Counted from the first letter of the stretch, positions 12,280 through 25,446 are shown. The stretch: 64,000 bases of DNA from Guyanagaster necrorhizus (GCF_019112545.1 NW_025064921.1:62001-126000); one strand, 5' to 3'. Translations and numbers: made by a program. The notes: generated from the sequence alone by a model not told the origin.

Positions 12280-12905
12280 ATACCCTCGACAACGATACTG
12301 CATCCCAGCCAACTATGATGATGGGAACGGCGACAGCTACCACGCGTACTCCGATTGTTTGACTACACGCTTCCGGTAGGGATAAGACGAGCGCGGCGAG
12401 GACGACGAGGAAGGATGTCATTGGGGTGACGAGGAGGGAGCTAGACGCAAGACGCCGGGGTCGGAACGGTTGCGGTGGTTGGCGTCGCATGTTGGAGTCG
12501 GCACTGCTACCGCAGCTGGAAACGCTGTGAACATATGATCAAACACAATGCAACTTTACATGAAGGCGTGAAATGTAGCACCCGTATGCGTGTATCCGGA
12601 GCGTACCCACAGATATTGAGCCGCCTTTTCTGTCCTCCTTGAGGGGTGCAGAGGACTGCGGAGAGAAGGAGACAATGCGAAGGGTTTCAGGGAGGCAGAG
12701 GTGGGATCGTATCGAAGGGATGTCAACTATGGTCGGACATCGACATATGGCGATGTGCGGCTTCGGTGAAGCACCCCGGGTGGGTGGGGCGGAGGTGCTG
12801 TGCTCTGTTGTAAGCCATAAATTAGCTAAGCTTCAACGATAAACGAAGGTCTGCGAGAAATGCCTGGGTATATTTGGTGTATGCTTTGGGAAGAGACGTG
12901 TTGGT
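12280..12905 (-). pseudogene. relic of a third C2H2 zinc-finger gene
   Basis: Collinear matches to the minus-strand gene at 10305-11010 run through the whole segment. The NSNMRRH region of finger 2 appears at 12480-12500, the intron 2 and HTGAT region at 12545-12595, the intron 1 acceptor at about 12798-12822, and the MISLPSINEMFPG start region at about 12866-12905. The start codon reads ACG, most Cys and His ligands of the fingers are gone and the frame shifts several times. CpG is retained, so it decayed by ordinary drift rather than by the CpG loss seen in the retroelements. Confidence 0.7.
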
Positions 12906-12919
12906 GGGTTGGTCAGGGA

Positions 12920-12943
12920 GGAAAAGGAAAAGGAAAAGGAAAA
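12920..12943. repeat. microsatellite, four GGAAAA units
   Basis: Four perfect copies of GGAAAA lie immediately upstream, in gene orientation, of the zinc-finger relic. Confidence 0.95.
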
Positions 12944-15637
12944 GAGCCAACGCCAATGGGTCATAGATCGGCAATGATCTGCAGTGCCGAGATGACCCCA
13001 ACCGGGATGTACTTTCGGAACCAAATCTCTTCCTGGAGACGAATTCCTCTATTATGGCGGCGTTGTGGGTCCATCATCGACAGACGCGTTTCCCGCAAGG
13101 GCTTCATCTTCATTAATGGTTACGAGAAATGACGTCATGTATGACGCTTAGTGCTGAAACCGCAGTCGTAGCTAAAACAAAACACGATTAGCAAGAATTC
13201 CGCAAGTATCAGGGCAAAATCGCACTTCGAGAACGCTCAGCCTAATAAATGATGCCTACTTGCTTTCTCGCCTATGCAGGTATTTGCTCACGCATTTTGT
13301 CTCAATCGAGCACCATCACTCAGGGCACCATCACTCACCCCGTGATAGTCACACCAAACGTGTATCCCTTGATAGCAGATTGCTGTACAACAAATGCCAA
13401 GATCCCGTCTACTAACCTAATCGACAATAAGGGTGGCGCACCTATCCAGTTTCTTTCAACAAAAGCCCTAGTTCCCCACATGTCGTAACATCAACACAGG
13501 ACCCACCCTATGGAATCCCTAACGCGCATCGGTCGGCGAAAATACGTCAGGTCAAGATCAAGGGCGCAATCACGATATCTGACCGTCCAGTCTATCCATT
13601 CATACCCGAAACGAAAGATCAGCCGTGCCAATCGTACATGGAAGAATACAAACAGCGATGCAGTCCTGTAGGCTGCCATTTGGCCCCATCTTCGACTTCG
13701 GCCACCACTTCCCGAGCACCGCTTTCTATTTTTGTAACATACAGCTGTTTTCTATGCGCAAGAAAATCTCCGCCCTGAGATAGAAAAAAAGGGACATCGA
13801 GAGGAACGCGAGTCACGTTGCCCTTCGACTCCCGTCATTTTCGCTCATTCCTTCCTTTACTTTTCACGGCTCTTAGGTTTGTCAGATGCCCCTTTCGTGT
13901 GTCTATCCTCCATCGTAGTACTTTCTTAGACAAAGTAATGTATAGCTTCATCCGATATTCCTGGCTTTTCATTCACAGTTCCTGTTCCTACATCACTTCC
14001 GACGTTCGAAGCATGCAGCCATGCATGCATACGAACATCGTTTGCGGAAATCCTCCATGAAGGTAGAGCAGAGCGTCCAGGCTTGCCTTGCTTGGGCGCG
14101 CCAACTATCCTTAATACGGCGACTCGTTCGAAATAAAGGTCCATCTCCTCATTCATTTTCATCTGGATCTGCCTCTCACCGTGGCCTTAGGATCTCCGTG
14201 TGCTTCACTATATGCCTTATACTTGCATACTCCAGTCCGTCTTCTTTCCTACCCTGCCGCAAGGATCTACTATCAATTCAATTCCCCATGTTTCATGTCA
14301 AATCTCTTTCGTTCCTCGTGACTCGTGATACAGCACGAAGTAACGAACCCGAGTGGCCAAGAACGGTCCCACTAGGTTACCAGGGGGACCTCGGATAGCT
14401 AGCCGCCTGCGGATCCATGATCTATTTTATCATTTCCTGTTGGGATCTTTTGATTTAGTCGTGATATGCTTCCTCATCTAACTGGGGCCCCAATTAGCTT
14501 TCTCTCTTTTGAAACGGCGAGGCTCGGGCTCTCATCTCAACCCCCGCCATTCGCGGACTGACGCATGTTCGATTTTTGCAATTTCTCCCGTGAATGGCGG
14601 ATTACCGGAGGGGGCGGGGCGGGCAGCGCTTTCCATTATTGGTCCACATTTTCCCCGTGTCTCCGCCCAGAGGTACGGGATGTGAGCCTTCTTCAATCCG
14701 TCCGTGGCGTGAGGTCGTTATGATGAGAAAGAGAGACGAGCCTGTGAGCGGGGCGGCGTTTCAATGATATGCGATGCCTTTCACCGAAGAACCCGAAAGA
14801 CGATGGAGGGCATAGAGTGCCAATGAACAAGGCCAAATGGGAGAATTGAAACATTCAGACAGTGCCATTGGCCCCCGACTTTCAAAGAGCCGACTACCTT
14901 CAATGGCCCTAGAAACAATTTTAACCAAGAAAGAGAACCACCAATTACTACGAAATCACACTATGCCAGGTTTCTGAATTTGGTATTGAACGTCGCTGTC
15001 GGTGGTGATAGGTTCACGGCTTGCTTTTGTTCATGATTAATGGATGTCATATTGAAAAGATTTTTGCCCCCGGTGGAAGCTCGACATGAATCAGGACTTT
15101 CTTCTTCCTTCTAAAAGCGCACCATCCAAAAGTCGCCCCAAGAGTACTGCCCGTCATACGAGTTGACCTCTGGCATACCCAAGTTATAGTCTCACCCCTT
15201 CAGAGATACCACCAGCATAAGCACTCCTTGGAATAGCTCTGAAACAGCCGTGCCACTGAGACAAGCTCGGAACTAAAATGAAGACGCCGATCGCAGAGGT
15301 GAGAGTAGCGGATGTCAGATCAGAGTTCCTCTCGCGCGGATGCAAATCCAGGATCAACGCGGATAGACATGTACCGGTCCGATTGTGGAGCCAGTTTCGT
15401 GGCCTTGCGCTTCAATTCATTACAGAAATAAAAAGCTCGAGCTATTTTTGTTCTGTGGAGATATCTCCCATCCATATGCTTAGGACACAGATATTCTAAC
15501 ATTCGGGCTGGAGTTATGTGACGCCCGGCGCTCAACTGCATTGTCGAGATCGAGAATGCATATGAAAGGTTAACGGCAAACGTCTTACTTTAACGCGCCT
15601 ATCCTTGAATGAGGAACTTTCTTTGAATTAGTCTATC
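12944..15637. other. single-copy-type DNA with no gene I can support
   Basis: CpG content is normal. Short open frames (for example 13619-13816 minus and 14021-14398 plus) show no known motif, and no exon chain with consistent splice sites and phase could be built. Confidence 0.4.
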
Positions 15638-16100
15638 ATCTAAAACGCTTCGAGGTTTAACATCCTGGGTCAAGAAAATGTCTGTGGCCATTCTACGGAC
15701 ACATAAGCCAACCCGTCGTCCCGTTTAACCGCGGAGTTCTACTATACACTTTCTTTGTCCCATCATCTCGAAAGTATACAGAAAGCTCCTGCCTCACCTA
15801 CGTCTGGAAGCAAGAAGAAGAACGCCAGCCAAACCTGAACAGGACCTTCAAAAAATCAGAGGGGCCGTCTCAAAGTCCCGTCCACATTCACGCGTGATCG
15901 GATCAGGATCAGGATCAGGATCATTGATCTCTCGTCTAAAAATGCGTCGGGGGGTCTAACATCCCAGGTTTCAGTACGCGTCTCGCCGTTCAACTGACCC
16001 TCCGCGGAATCTAATTTCTTTGTCTCCCATGGGAAGTAAGAAGAAGAGAACGAATATGGATCGCTGAACAGACCTCCAAAAAAAAAGAAATTCAGACCGG
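15638..16100 (+). repeat. diverged direct duplication, about 300 bp period
   Basis: The segments 15638-15860 and 15934-16095 share ordered landmarks: a TCTAAAA start, TTTAACATCC/TCTAACATCC, CTTTGTC, AAGAAGAAG, and CTGAACAG followed by an A-run. The copies differ by substitutions and indels. Four GGATCA-type units (about 15899-15922) separate them. The duplication is non-coding as far as I can see. Confidence 0.5.
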
Positions 16101-16109
16101 TATCCTGGC

Positions 16110-18220
16110 TTTGGGTAGTAAAAGGTTACGGTTCAGCTCAAGTAAAGTGCTCGTATACCAAACTCGAATATAGGGGCAAAAGGGTCCAAAATAGATTATA
16201 TAATCCTTTGTTTCCAAGACAAGACCATCCACACCAGGAATGCAGAAATTTGAGAGCGTCGAATTTTTCCCTGCCTATATGTAAAGATTCTTGGGTGAAA
16301 AAATAAGACTTAGTGATACTGGTAGCCATGTTAATGGTTCAAGAAGGCCTTGAATTGGCCCTGGAATGTAAGATATCGGATGTGTCTGCCGCAAACGAGT
16401 CCTGAAGACAAAGGTTCGGGAATGCTCTGAACGCTCCTATTTGGGGTAAAGTTTCAGCAGATCGTAAACCTAAACATTTCAGGCCTCTGAAATGTATGCC
16501 TTTGCCTGCTGAGCTCAGGCATGCTGAAACTAGGACTCCGAGCTCCGGGCCGACCTATTTTTTTGCGGGAAACCCCAAACCTTCCTTTGTGCTTTCCCTG
16601 TCACAGACACGGAAATAAGAATTTCAGAGCAGTATGGTGCCCACCACGACGAAATACGTACCCAAGTGGATGTGGATCTTTTCGGCATCGAATCAGTTTA
16701 GCTGGGAATGTTCAGTTTCGACGTGAGTAAAGGCGTCCCGTGATCCATTCGTTTGTTTCTTTGATTTGGGGCCCTATTTCACAGCTTGTCAGAACTTTTG
16801 GTGTCGGTCGGAATTTCAGTGAGGTCTATTCTCCTTCCAAAAACTTAGAAGTCAGGATGCCCTGAATTTCTAATAACCCCGTGTCATTCCTACTGTTGCG
16901 TCTTTCATGTTTCACACGTATGTTTCCAAGGCCCACGGTAATGATGATGATGGCCCTCCCGGTTAACGAGCCGTGGCGCCTGCCCTTGGATCAGCGTTGG
17001 GATCTCTGATTTAGTCGTGACAGGTGGAACGGAATCACAGTCTGTTGCAATGTTTCCGGCACAATAAATCATTCCAAGGACGGGATTTCGCTCTAATGGT
17101 CTAGGCTAGACCATTTGGGACCCTTGCCGACGTCGGTCTTGTAATCGAGGAGTACTAGTGTCGCTTTGTTTCAAATAAATACATAAAAAAGTTCCTCAGC
17201 CATGATGTAATTTCATTTTATCTTGTGTCGAAATTGAAATTAATTAAACACTACTCGCTTCGTCTACGCAATTTAACTGCCTCTTTTCTTTCTAGGAAAA
17301 CGAGTCAAAGCGTGCCTTGGTATCGGAGCCGCAGCATCGTTGTTCCTAAGAGGGCCTTTCCGTTCTCCCCCCTCCCCCCTCCCGCCCCTCCGCGACTCGT
17401 ACGAGTTTCAGAAATACAGACCTCAATCAATCAAGCACGGCTTGATGGGAACATATTGTGTCCGGATAGCGAGCCGCGGATCATAGCAGTGCGGAGAGAC
17501 GAGATGACAACGTTTGCCTGCAAGTTTGGCCAGAATCAAAGTTTCATGGGCAAGCAAAGGTATTCCGGTCGTCGCGGAGAATCGAGCTCCGGGTATGGCG
17601 GGAGCTTTCTAGATAGCCGGCATTGAAGTTGAAGGAAGGAAATGAGTCATGAGAGGCATGGTGGGTGGACGGACTCCTCGGAGGTGAGGATACGTAGACG
17701 CAGATCGTGGGGGTGAGGTGCAGATCGCAGTGCTAGTAAAGAGACTCCTCGGACAGAGAGTAGATAATGATAATGATCACCGCCCGTGGTTAATCAGGAG
17801 ATCTGCGCAGCCCTTGCTGCGATAATTTAATAAGCTCTGGCACTGACGTGGAGGGAAGAATCTTCCGTGTTTGGTAATCGGAAGTGGGTCCGCAGATCGT
17901 CGTTCCTGGTGACGTCACAAATTACCTCGGAGGCCGGGCGGACAGCAAAAGGGGGAAACGACTATTATATGGATCCTCCGCAGCAGTGTACCCGCCGAAT
18001 ATGATTGTGGCGCTGGCATGGGGTTACCTGCGAATATATATACACTGGCTCTAGTTGACCTCATGATGGATCCACATCCACAGTATTCAAACGCAGGGTT
18101 CAGGGTTCTTCTGGGCGGTGTCAAGGAGATGGGTGATTGTCATTGATGCCTATAAATCGGGGATACATCCAGATCGGGACGATCTCGGCCCTGCGGATAG
18201 TTGCCGATCTAGAAAACAGG
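16110..18220. other. single-copy-type DNA with no gene I can support
   Basis: No recognisable product was found on either strand. A C-rich run at 17370-17397 makes local frames unreliable. The part after about 18140 is probably promoter of the zinc-finger gene at 18283. Confidence 0.4.
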
Positions 18221-18226
18221 CATCGC

Positions 18227-18234
18227 TATATAAA
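18227..18234 (+). promoter_or_regulatory. TATA box of the C2H2 gene at 18283
   Basis: The motif TATATAAA lies 49 bp upstream of the ATG, a usual distance for a fungal gene with a short leader. A weaker TATAAAT at 18150-18156 is a second candidate. Confidence 0.5.
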
Positions 18235-18282
18235 CGGTCTGCTGATTGTCGTCTGTCCTTTGCTTCCTCACCCACCCGCACA

Positions 18283-19205
18283 ATGAACACGACTGTCTCC
18301 CTACCCAGTATACACGAGATGTTCCCAGGTATGCGTCCCATGCTTCTGATGGCTGCTGATTAGCTAACCCGCTGGCCTCGCAGAGCACCTCTTGCGCGTC
18401 CCGCCCGAAGCGCGCTTGAAGGGGAGCGCCCCTCCGAGGCTGATATCTTCCCACGATACCCGATACTCGTTCGACCTGCTCCGCTCTGACCCTGCCTCGG
18501 CATCCCTTACGCACATCGCATCCTCCGCATCACTCCCATACGAACCGCAGCCGTTCCCACCGCCACGCCGCGAGTCCACACCCATCTCCAGCGAAGACGA
18601 CGGCGACGGTGACGACACTGCCAAGGAAGGCAAGAAACACGTCTGCCCGACGTGTCACAAGCGCTTCAACCGGCCGAGCAGCCTCAGGATCCACATAAAC
18701 ACCCACACCGGTGCTACCCGTGAGTCTCCCCCTTTCAACCCTAACCCCAACTAACCTAATCACGACACCTGCTCTCTCAGCATTCCGGTGTCCATTCCCC
18801 GGCTGCGGTCGTGAATTCAACGTCAATTCCAACATGCGCCGTCACTACCGGAACCATACCAACCCCGGCGCAGCCTCTCTCTTCCCTGCTCCTTCCTCAC
18901 AACTCGCCTCCTCTTCTTCTTCCTCCTCGTCCTCGTCCTCCGCTTCCTCCCATCCGAGTCAGAAACGCCGCATATCCAAATCCGAATACGTATGGCGGCA
19001 CCCACCCTCGTCATCGAGCACCTCTTCAGACGACGAGGAAGACGAACACCAGTCGAGGTATCGTCCGAGGGAGGAGTATCCTTATGAGACCATAAGAGCG
19101 AGGTACGACGAGCGGGATCAGGATAGGCGCAGGATGAGCACTCTGAGAGATGATTCCTATGGTTATGGAGCTTCAGTGAGGTACTCTTACGCGAGAGGTC
19201 GTTGA
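18283..19205 (+). CDS. C2H2 zinc-finger protein with two fingers (FlbC-like type)
   Basis: Three exons are clear: 18283-18328, 18384-18719 and 18781-19205. The introns are 55 bp (GTATGC...CAG) and 61 bp (GTGAGT...CAG, with a CTAAC branch-like site). The product is 268 residues. It starts MNTTVSLPSIHEMFPEHLL, a segment shared with the gene at 10305-11010. A Pro/Ser and acidic region follows. Finger 1 is C103-x2-C106-x12-H119-x3-H123 and finger 2 is C131-x4-C136-x12-H149-x3-H153. A Ser run, an acidic patch and an Arg/Tyr-rich tail complete it. It is probably a sequence-specific transcription factor in the nucleus; its targets are unknown. Both introns sit at the same place and phase as in the minus-strand paralogue, so the two arose by duplication after the introns were fixed. 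This is the only one of the three copies that looks complete. Confidence 0.88.
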
Positions 19206-20480
19206 TCGTTTCTTTCCCTATTGCTTTCGCTCGCTCCCTCATTATACATCGGATACTTATTCATTCTGCAACTGTATCGTTTACGCAACTTTCATATTTC
19301 TTATATCATTGCCAGGTCTCGAGTGAGAACTGATAGCACCGCCGAGGTGGCTTAAGCTGACCATATTCCCCGGGACACTTAGTGATATTTTAGTCAGGCA
19401 TTCTACATAGTTCTGTAGTAGCATAAAAAGTCTTTAGTAGTAAGGTATCGATTGCCTTGGACATTAGCTCTTTTCACACTTACTCAAGGACGGCAGGTAT
19501 CAATGGGAGATTGGCGGAAAAGCAATGGAAGGATGACGGACATATCAAAAAGTACGCGCGTGTTCGCTAGGGTGCCTGACAACCAATCGCTTCCATTGGG
19601 GGGGGAGCCAATCACTGGAAATAAAAAAAAATCGGACCACCCCGCTAAAAGACACGAGCCTTTTCACAGACTCGGGAGGTTCCACGAGAAGCTCGTGGGT
19701 TTTTATGCCTGCCGGACGTGCTTTGGTTCTTCCATTTACGCTCTTCCCTAGTCTTGTGGCCCCTCGGTAGTTGTAGTAATAAAATGCCAGCCTTAACTTT
19801 TTGCTTTTGTATTACGAACAATGAATGAAGGGTACGTTGTTAATAACCCCCGTGATCCACCATCACGCGGGGGGCTCTATGCTTCGTTCCTGTGGTACTC
19901 CATTTTATGAAGGAATTTCTAGAACGGAACACCAACGTTATCTTTATGTGTCTCAGCTCATGCTCGTACACCACAATCATCGCGGGGGTTGTAAGGGGGA
20001 TTTCCCAGTGCCACAATCATTAAGGTCCAGCGTCGGACGTTTTTTTTTTTGAGGCCAGTTCCAGTTTCGTAATTCCCAGTCGTGGGATTAGAACGCTTGA
20101 ATTATCGTGGAACCCAATTCCGAGCTGTGGAACGAAGGAACGAAAGAATTCGAGCAGGAAAATGAGTCTGTTCTCGTTCTTGATCACTTTCTTGGCTTTC
20201 CGGTAGAGATGCCACCATAGTACTATGTCGAAGGACCTCGATGTACAGTGGGGGCATCCATAGACCCTGTATCGCGACGTAGAATGAGAACTAAATCAAA
20301 GATCCTCGCATCCTCATGCGTAGAATGTGACTCTGGGGTGAGCTGCCCGGAATCAATAGCCCCCGGCCCGGAGGGGGCCGGAAGTGAAAGGAAAATGGAC
20401 TCAAGGCCAAAGCCACAAGCACCAGAATAATAAATCCCGAGGTCTGAGAGAATGCACCAAAATCTAGGACAGATCAATAA
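19206..20480. other. intergenic DNA up to the CpG boundary
   Basis: No convincing gene was found. CpG is normal until about 20440 and then nearly vanishes. A GC-rich inverted repeat (about 20360-20381) is visible, but I see no gene end next to it. Confidence 0.4.
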
Positions 20481-21794
20481 TGTGATCCTTTTTTTTGGAT
20501 CTTCCTTTCCAACTTCACATCAGAAAATTTTGTTTTGACTGCATAGAAGTTTGACTACTGTGCAAGAGAAAATGAGTATACATATGATGAGTTTTGCATA
20601 TACAGTCAATTGGATAGTTCCCTCAACCCTAATACACCCATAGCCAGATAAGTGGATAGGCAATGACATTGTTATCAAAGTATGCCATTTCTCCATCATC
20701 ACACTCAATTGGATCTCCTTTAACCCTAGTAGCTCATTGTCAGATCACAGTTGGTTCTGATCTCAACATAGACATTGCTTTTTATTAGCTTTAAGCATTG
20801 TTACATGCATGCCATGAACCTCTGACTCACAACACAACTTAAGGATTTTCACACAATGAAAGCATACTGAGCATTTTCCTTTCCCCCTAAATTCATTGCA
20901 TCCTGCAGCATACTACCATTTCATTTCATATTTCAAACTATATTTTATTTACCATCTTATTTCCAATCTAATTCTGAAACAGTAGCAAAGAGATCATCTA
21001 TTGGAATCCATCAGATCCTGATTCAGATTAGCTACTTAGTATATAAACTGTGTTCAAATATCAATTCAGTTCAGACCAAGAACTCTTTGACTCTCAAGTC
21101 AACACTATGGATCTCCAACTCTGCTCTCCATCCATCTCTCTCTCTCTCTATGCAGACTTCTATCTGCAAGTTCTCAGAGCTTCAGCTCAGAGGTGACATT
21201 TCTAATAGCTTCACCTAAGCTAATGCACATTCCACATCCCACTACATGCAACCTTCTCTCTTCTATTAGCACATTCCTAACAGTATATTCAAACTCAAAT
21301 TCTCAAGTCAAATATTTTTCATTTTCACTATGTCAACCACCTTCACTGAACTCAATGCTACAGAGAAATCCTCCTGTTGCACCCCAATATATTCTATAGA
21401 AGACATCCCAGCCTTGGCCTCCAGAAAGTTTTCAGACCAATTTGAATCACAGTCCATTGGAGGTGTCTGCTCTTATAAAGAAACATATAACCATTCTGGC
21501 TTTATCCACTGTCAGTCTATTCAATCACTTGTATGTTTATATCCTAAAGATGAATCAGCTTTTTCTAATATGTTATAATTGAAATCAAATAGATCTTGAT
21601 CTGACTCTCCTAGTCCTTTCATCAAAACTCTGAGTGGACAAGACCAAGAGGACCTATGATTTTCCATCCTTTAAATAATAACAATAGATTAATCCAGAGC
21701 CTGACAGCTGTAATGATGACTCTGACAGAGATCCTCACACTTCTACTCAAATTCTCAATGGTCTGCAAGATTATGAAAGGCCTTCCAATGAACC
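20481..21794 (+). other. CpG-poor relic with coding-like segments, target of the E2 insertion
   Basis: An ORF at 21330-21578 (83 codons from ATG) begins MSTTFTELNATEKSSCC and resembles no family I know. After stops and frame changes another frame becomes open before 21794. It reads INPEPDSCNDDSDRDPHTST and continues, across the E2 insertion, into 29816-29895 (HNNSGGSDGFSGSSGLGDPS). The host sequence was therefore probably once coding, an acidic and Gly/Ser-rich region perhaps of an older element's gag. Two diverged copies of a CTCAATTGGAT-like unit lie near 20610 and 20705. Confidence 0.45.
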
Positions 21795-22241
21795 TGTTAT
21801 GATTTTCCACCCCTGACCCCTATTTATGCTTAGTCAGAGTGCTAACACAGATGCTTAAGACCATGGGACATGGCTTAGTCATCACAACAGGCCGAGTTCA
21901 TCATTGTCTTTTGACACAACAGCATGCCTGACAATGCACAATCATTCTTTTATATACAGTAGTGATACCCAAGGACAATAGGCATGAGGGACTCGACAAT
22001 GCACAATTAGTAGTAGTACATTTAGAACAGAACTTGTACAGTATTTAAGAGGCTTGCTCTTGCTGGTAATCCCCAGCTTCAAGCTAAAGTTTATTCCATC
22101 TCATTCTACCCTTGAGCCAATCCTTCAGGCCTTGTGACACATCAATCAGAATATGCATCAGTGGATTCAGCTGATCACCCAAAGTGCAAGGTGACAACTG
22201 TCTATCATGTGTATCTGTTCATGTGATGCTTGAGTCTAACA
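21795..22241 (+). repeat. 5' LTR of E2
   Basis: The LTR begins TGTTATGAT and ends CTAACA. A TATTTAAG box near 22052 precedes CAGCTTCAAGCTAAAG, the presumed transcript start. That stretch pairs with the primer-binding site one base beyond the LTR except at decayed CpG positions. Confidence 0.9.
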
Positions 22242-22339
22242 ATTAGCTCAAAGCTTCTTCTTCTCTTTCCTCATGCACTATAGTGTGGAGGAAACCAAAT
22301 GCCCTCCAGTCACCCCATCAGACCCAAACTTCAATTGAG

Positions 22340-23680
22340 AGTTCTTTGAACTCCTCTCTTCTATCATTGGAACATTGTTATGATTATTGGTGATCATCCA
22401 GCTGTGCTGGGGATGCCACTCAATCACTGCTTGGGCAATCAGGCACTACAATGAGTTCCAACACATCTGACAGATTTTACAAAATGTAACCCCTGATCTC
22501 CCACTTCATGACATCCCAGATTCCTGACAAACATCCCATCAGCCCCTGACCAGCCTCTTACCTGAAGCCAGGCCTAGCAGCATGCATCAGGAGGGTGATC
22601 AAGAAGAAGAAGGACACAGGTACCCTCCTCTGACCCAGCAGAAACAGCAACAATTGCCTCACAGAGTTCAGGAACTCTTGGCAGCCTCCCACTGTCCCTG
22701 ACCATGAGGATGAAGGCCTCCCAGAGGACCTTTTTCAGCAGTCTCCCTCCTCTGATTCTTTCAGAGCCTCTCGAACCTCTGGAATTGGTAACCATGCCAG
22801 AGATTCTCTCAGTCCTGCTCAGATGACTGCAAGATCCCACTACATGACACCTCAAAGCCAGCCTGACAGCCCCACCCTCTCCATCCACCATTCAGTCAGA
22901 ACCAGCAGTAGGCTGAGGCAGTCTCTCTCAGACTGGCTTGATGATGAGCACCAGATCTGAGAAAACAGGAATGAAATCATCCACTGGCTCTTCCCTGCAT
23001 GGGACCTCAATGTCCCATTCAGAAAAGAGCAAAGACAGTGAAACATTCCCCAGCCACCCTGTAGCAAGCTCAAGGAGTGCCTCATACTCCAGGGTCAGGC
23101 CAGGAGGGCTGCTGAGCATGATTGACAGCACAGAGAGCAGCAGCAAAATATTGAAAGGGACTGGCTGGCGAGGGCCAATATATCCAACTGATACAGGCTT
23201 TGACCAGAAGTCACATCAGTACTTGCACCAGTCCATGCTGACTGCTCCCTCTCAACCCCAGTCTTCAGGGAGCCAAGCACAACCAATTCCACTCCACACC
23301 CTCCAACCCCACAATATCCCCCTCCCCAAAGAACCCTCAGTGCTGACACCATGTTTGAGGACAATGAGTCTATCCTTAGACACTATGGACTATGAGTCTC
23401 TAGCACCACCCACATCTCTGCCTGTGCCCTCTGAGGGTTCCTTGGGAGTCAGGTGGTCAGGCAACTTCTCAACAATGGATACAAAAGAAATATTCAGCTC
23501 TATTGTGAGCAAGTGGAGGTGGTGAGAGTGACAGGAGGGAATTGGTATGACTGCAATATCAGAAGTCAACCTGCTTCCACCTATCTCAATGCCTCAGACT
23601 TTTCAGGCCCCACAGCTGGACCCAGTATCCAGCCAGAGCAGCAGATCAATGGCATGACTGCAAAAGGGTGTGGAGAATTT
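22340..23680 (+). pseudogene. E2 leader ORF (ORF1), broken
   Basis: The N-terminal membrane segment survives as FFELLSSIIGTLL, then a stop, then LLVIIQLCWG. The C-terminal conserved part is at 23343-23500 and reads ESILRHYGL, TGA, then VSSTTHIS, a frame that matches E5 leader residues DSILGTYGLRV. The TGA at 23393-23395 faces a CGA (Arg) codon in E5 at 40559-40557. Other stops and indels break the frame. Confidence 0.75.
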
Positions 23681-25446
23681 TTATGACCTGCCTGCCACTT
23701 TCCTCCATGAGGAGGAAGAGGATGACATGGATGAGGGGGAAGAAACTGAGAGCAGTAACCCACCTCACACTGGTGGAGAGCTTGCTTATGGGTTACAAGA
23801 TGATACAGATGAAGAAGAACTGGAGCAGGCAATACAGGAAGCAAGAGTGCAGGAATACCAGGAGTTTTACCTGCAGAAGATGAACTTTTTATGGTGTGAT
23901 GCTATCTGGGTAGCATCACAAATGGGACAATTATATTTGCATTCAATGACTAATGAAAGAACAGAGATCCTAAGGCATGCAGCCACTGATTATGCTGCAG
24001 CACAATACAACAAAAAACATTCTGAAGACTAGATTCAATGACCACCAGCTTATCAAATGCTGGAACCCATGCAACTAATGCCAAGGACACCTCTGGTCAC
24101 CCTGAAGTGAGCTGTATACATGGCCCCATCCATCTAAAGTATATTTTTGTACTCAGCACCCTCATCCTGCTCCACAGCAACTTGGCTATCATGGAGCTGA
24201 GCCCCATCCAGCCATCCACTAACTTCATACCAAAATCTATGGACCAGCAAGAGAAGCAGAATGCTAGGGGCCCAGCCCCCACCTGATGAAGCAAGCAGAA
24301 GTGGCACAGGGAAGGAACCAATCAGGGATGATCCCAAGGCAGTATGGCTTGGGTTCACTATTTGAGATGGTGTCATACTCTGAAAGGAGGAACTGCCATG
24401 AGGAAGCCCAGTTGCAGATGACAACTTGCTTCATTCATTTCCTCAACCACTGCAAGAATGGCAGCAGCCCCCATTCTCTAATTGGCCCAACCTGATAGGC
24501 ATGCTACCTCATGATGTAGCAGTACTGCAATGCTGCTCTGACCTCCTACAAAAGCCCTGCCCCTTTAAAGGGGCTTCCAATGATATCAACTGATTCCTGG
24601 TCGATTGCAAACAATACTTTGAGATATACATTGGGTATCTAGGAACTGACATGAACAAGATCATATTTGCTGCCTTCTATCTTGAGGAAAAAGCCAAGAC
24701 CTAGTGGATCCTCATCTCCCCTAATTTCTGATTGACAACTCAGGGACATTACTGGTACCCTTCATGGCTGGTATTCAAACAGATGTTGCATAACAAGTTC
24801 ATTGATCCCATGGTACAAGAAGTACACAAACAAAAGATCAAGGACTACAAGATGTGGAAAAAGGTGGCCACAGACTACTTTGATGAACTTAAAAGGCTTG
24901 CCAAGCTGGCAAGAATCAGGGATGACATGGCCAACTATGGGAGGATAGTGGAGGCCCTCAAGAGAGGAGTCCTCTCCTCATACATCATGATGATCTTAGC
25001 CATCAGCATCAGGGCCTTGATGCTAGTAGGGTACAATGAATGGAAGGAACAAATTGTTAAGATGTATAAGAAGCAACAAAGGCAGAAAGCAGAGTCCATG
25101 ATGCTGCAAGAGTACTCAAAAAAGCCAACACTGCCAACCCTGGGGAGCTCTAAATTGCCAGAGACAACTGCCAGGAAATCATTGAGATCCTTAACAGCCT
25201 CCACTTATGGAACACAAAAAACAGGAACAGGAACTATGTATACAGGGGTAGGGAAGCCCATGGACATTGATTGCTTAAAAAAGGAAGGCAAGTGCTTTAA
25301 CTGCAGGCAGAAGGGCCACATGACCAAAGACTGCCCAAAGAAGAAGTGGACCTGAGAAGACATTTGGGCCCAGATTGCCAAGTTACAAAGAGAAGAAGAG
25401 GGACTTGGGACAGAGACCAAAGTGGAGGAAGTAAAAGAGGAGGCTG
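23662..25446 (+). pseudogene. E2 gag, broken
   Basis: Remaining parts are an acidic N-terminal stretch, then VQEYQEFYLQKMNFLWCD, then a retrotransposon gag core (about 24560-25080, including AKLARIRDDMANYG). A CCHC zinc knuckle CFNCRQKGHMTKDC lies at about 25298-25339. Stops interrupt the frame before and after the core. Gln CAA codons at 24549 and 25074 stand where E5 has TGA, so both probably descend from Arg CGA. Confidence 0.8.

Noticed and set aside
12900..12945. GGAAAA repeat as a regulatory array
   Set aside because: Four perfect units beside a pseudogene are most simply a microsatellite.
17225..17626. 133-codon plus-strand open frame
   Set aside because: It starts at GTG, has no known motif, crosses a C-rich run and has biased composition.
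22938..23525. 195-codon plus-strand frame in E2
   Set aside because: It is the shadow frame of the leader ORF; the adjacent frame keeps the residues conserved with E5.
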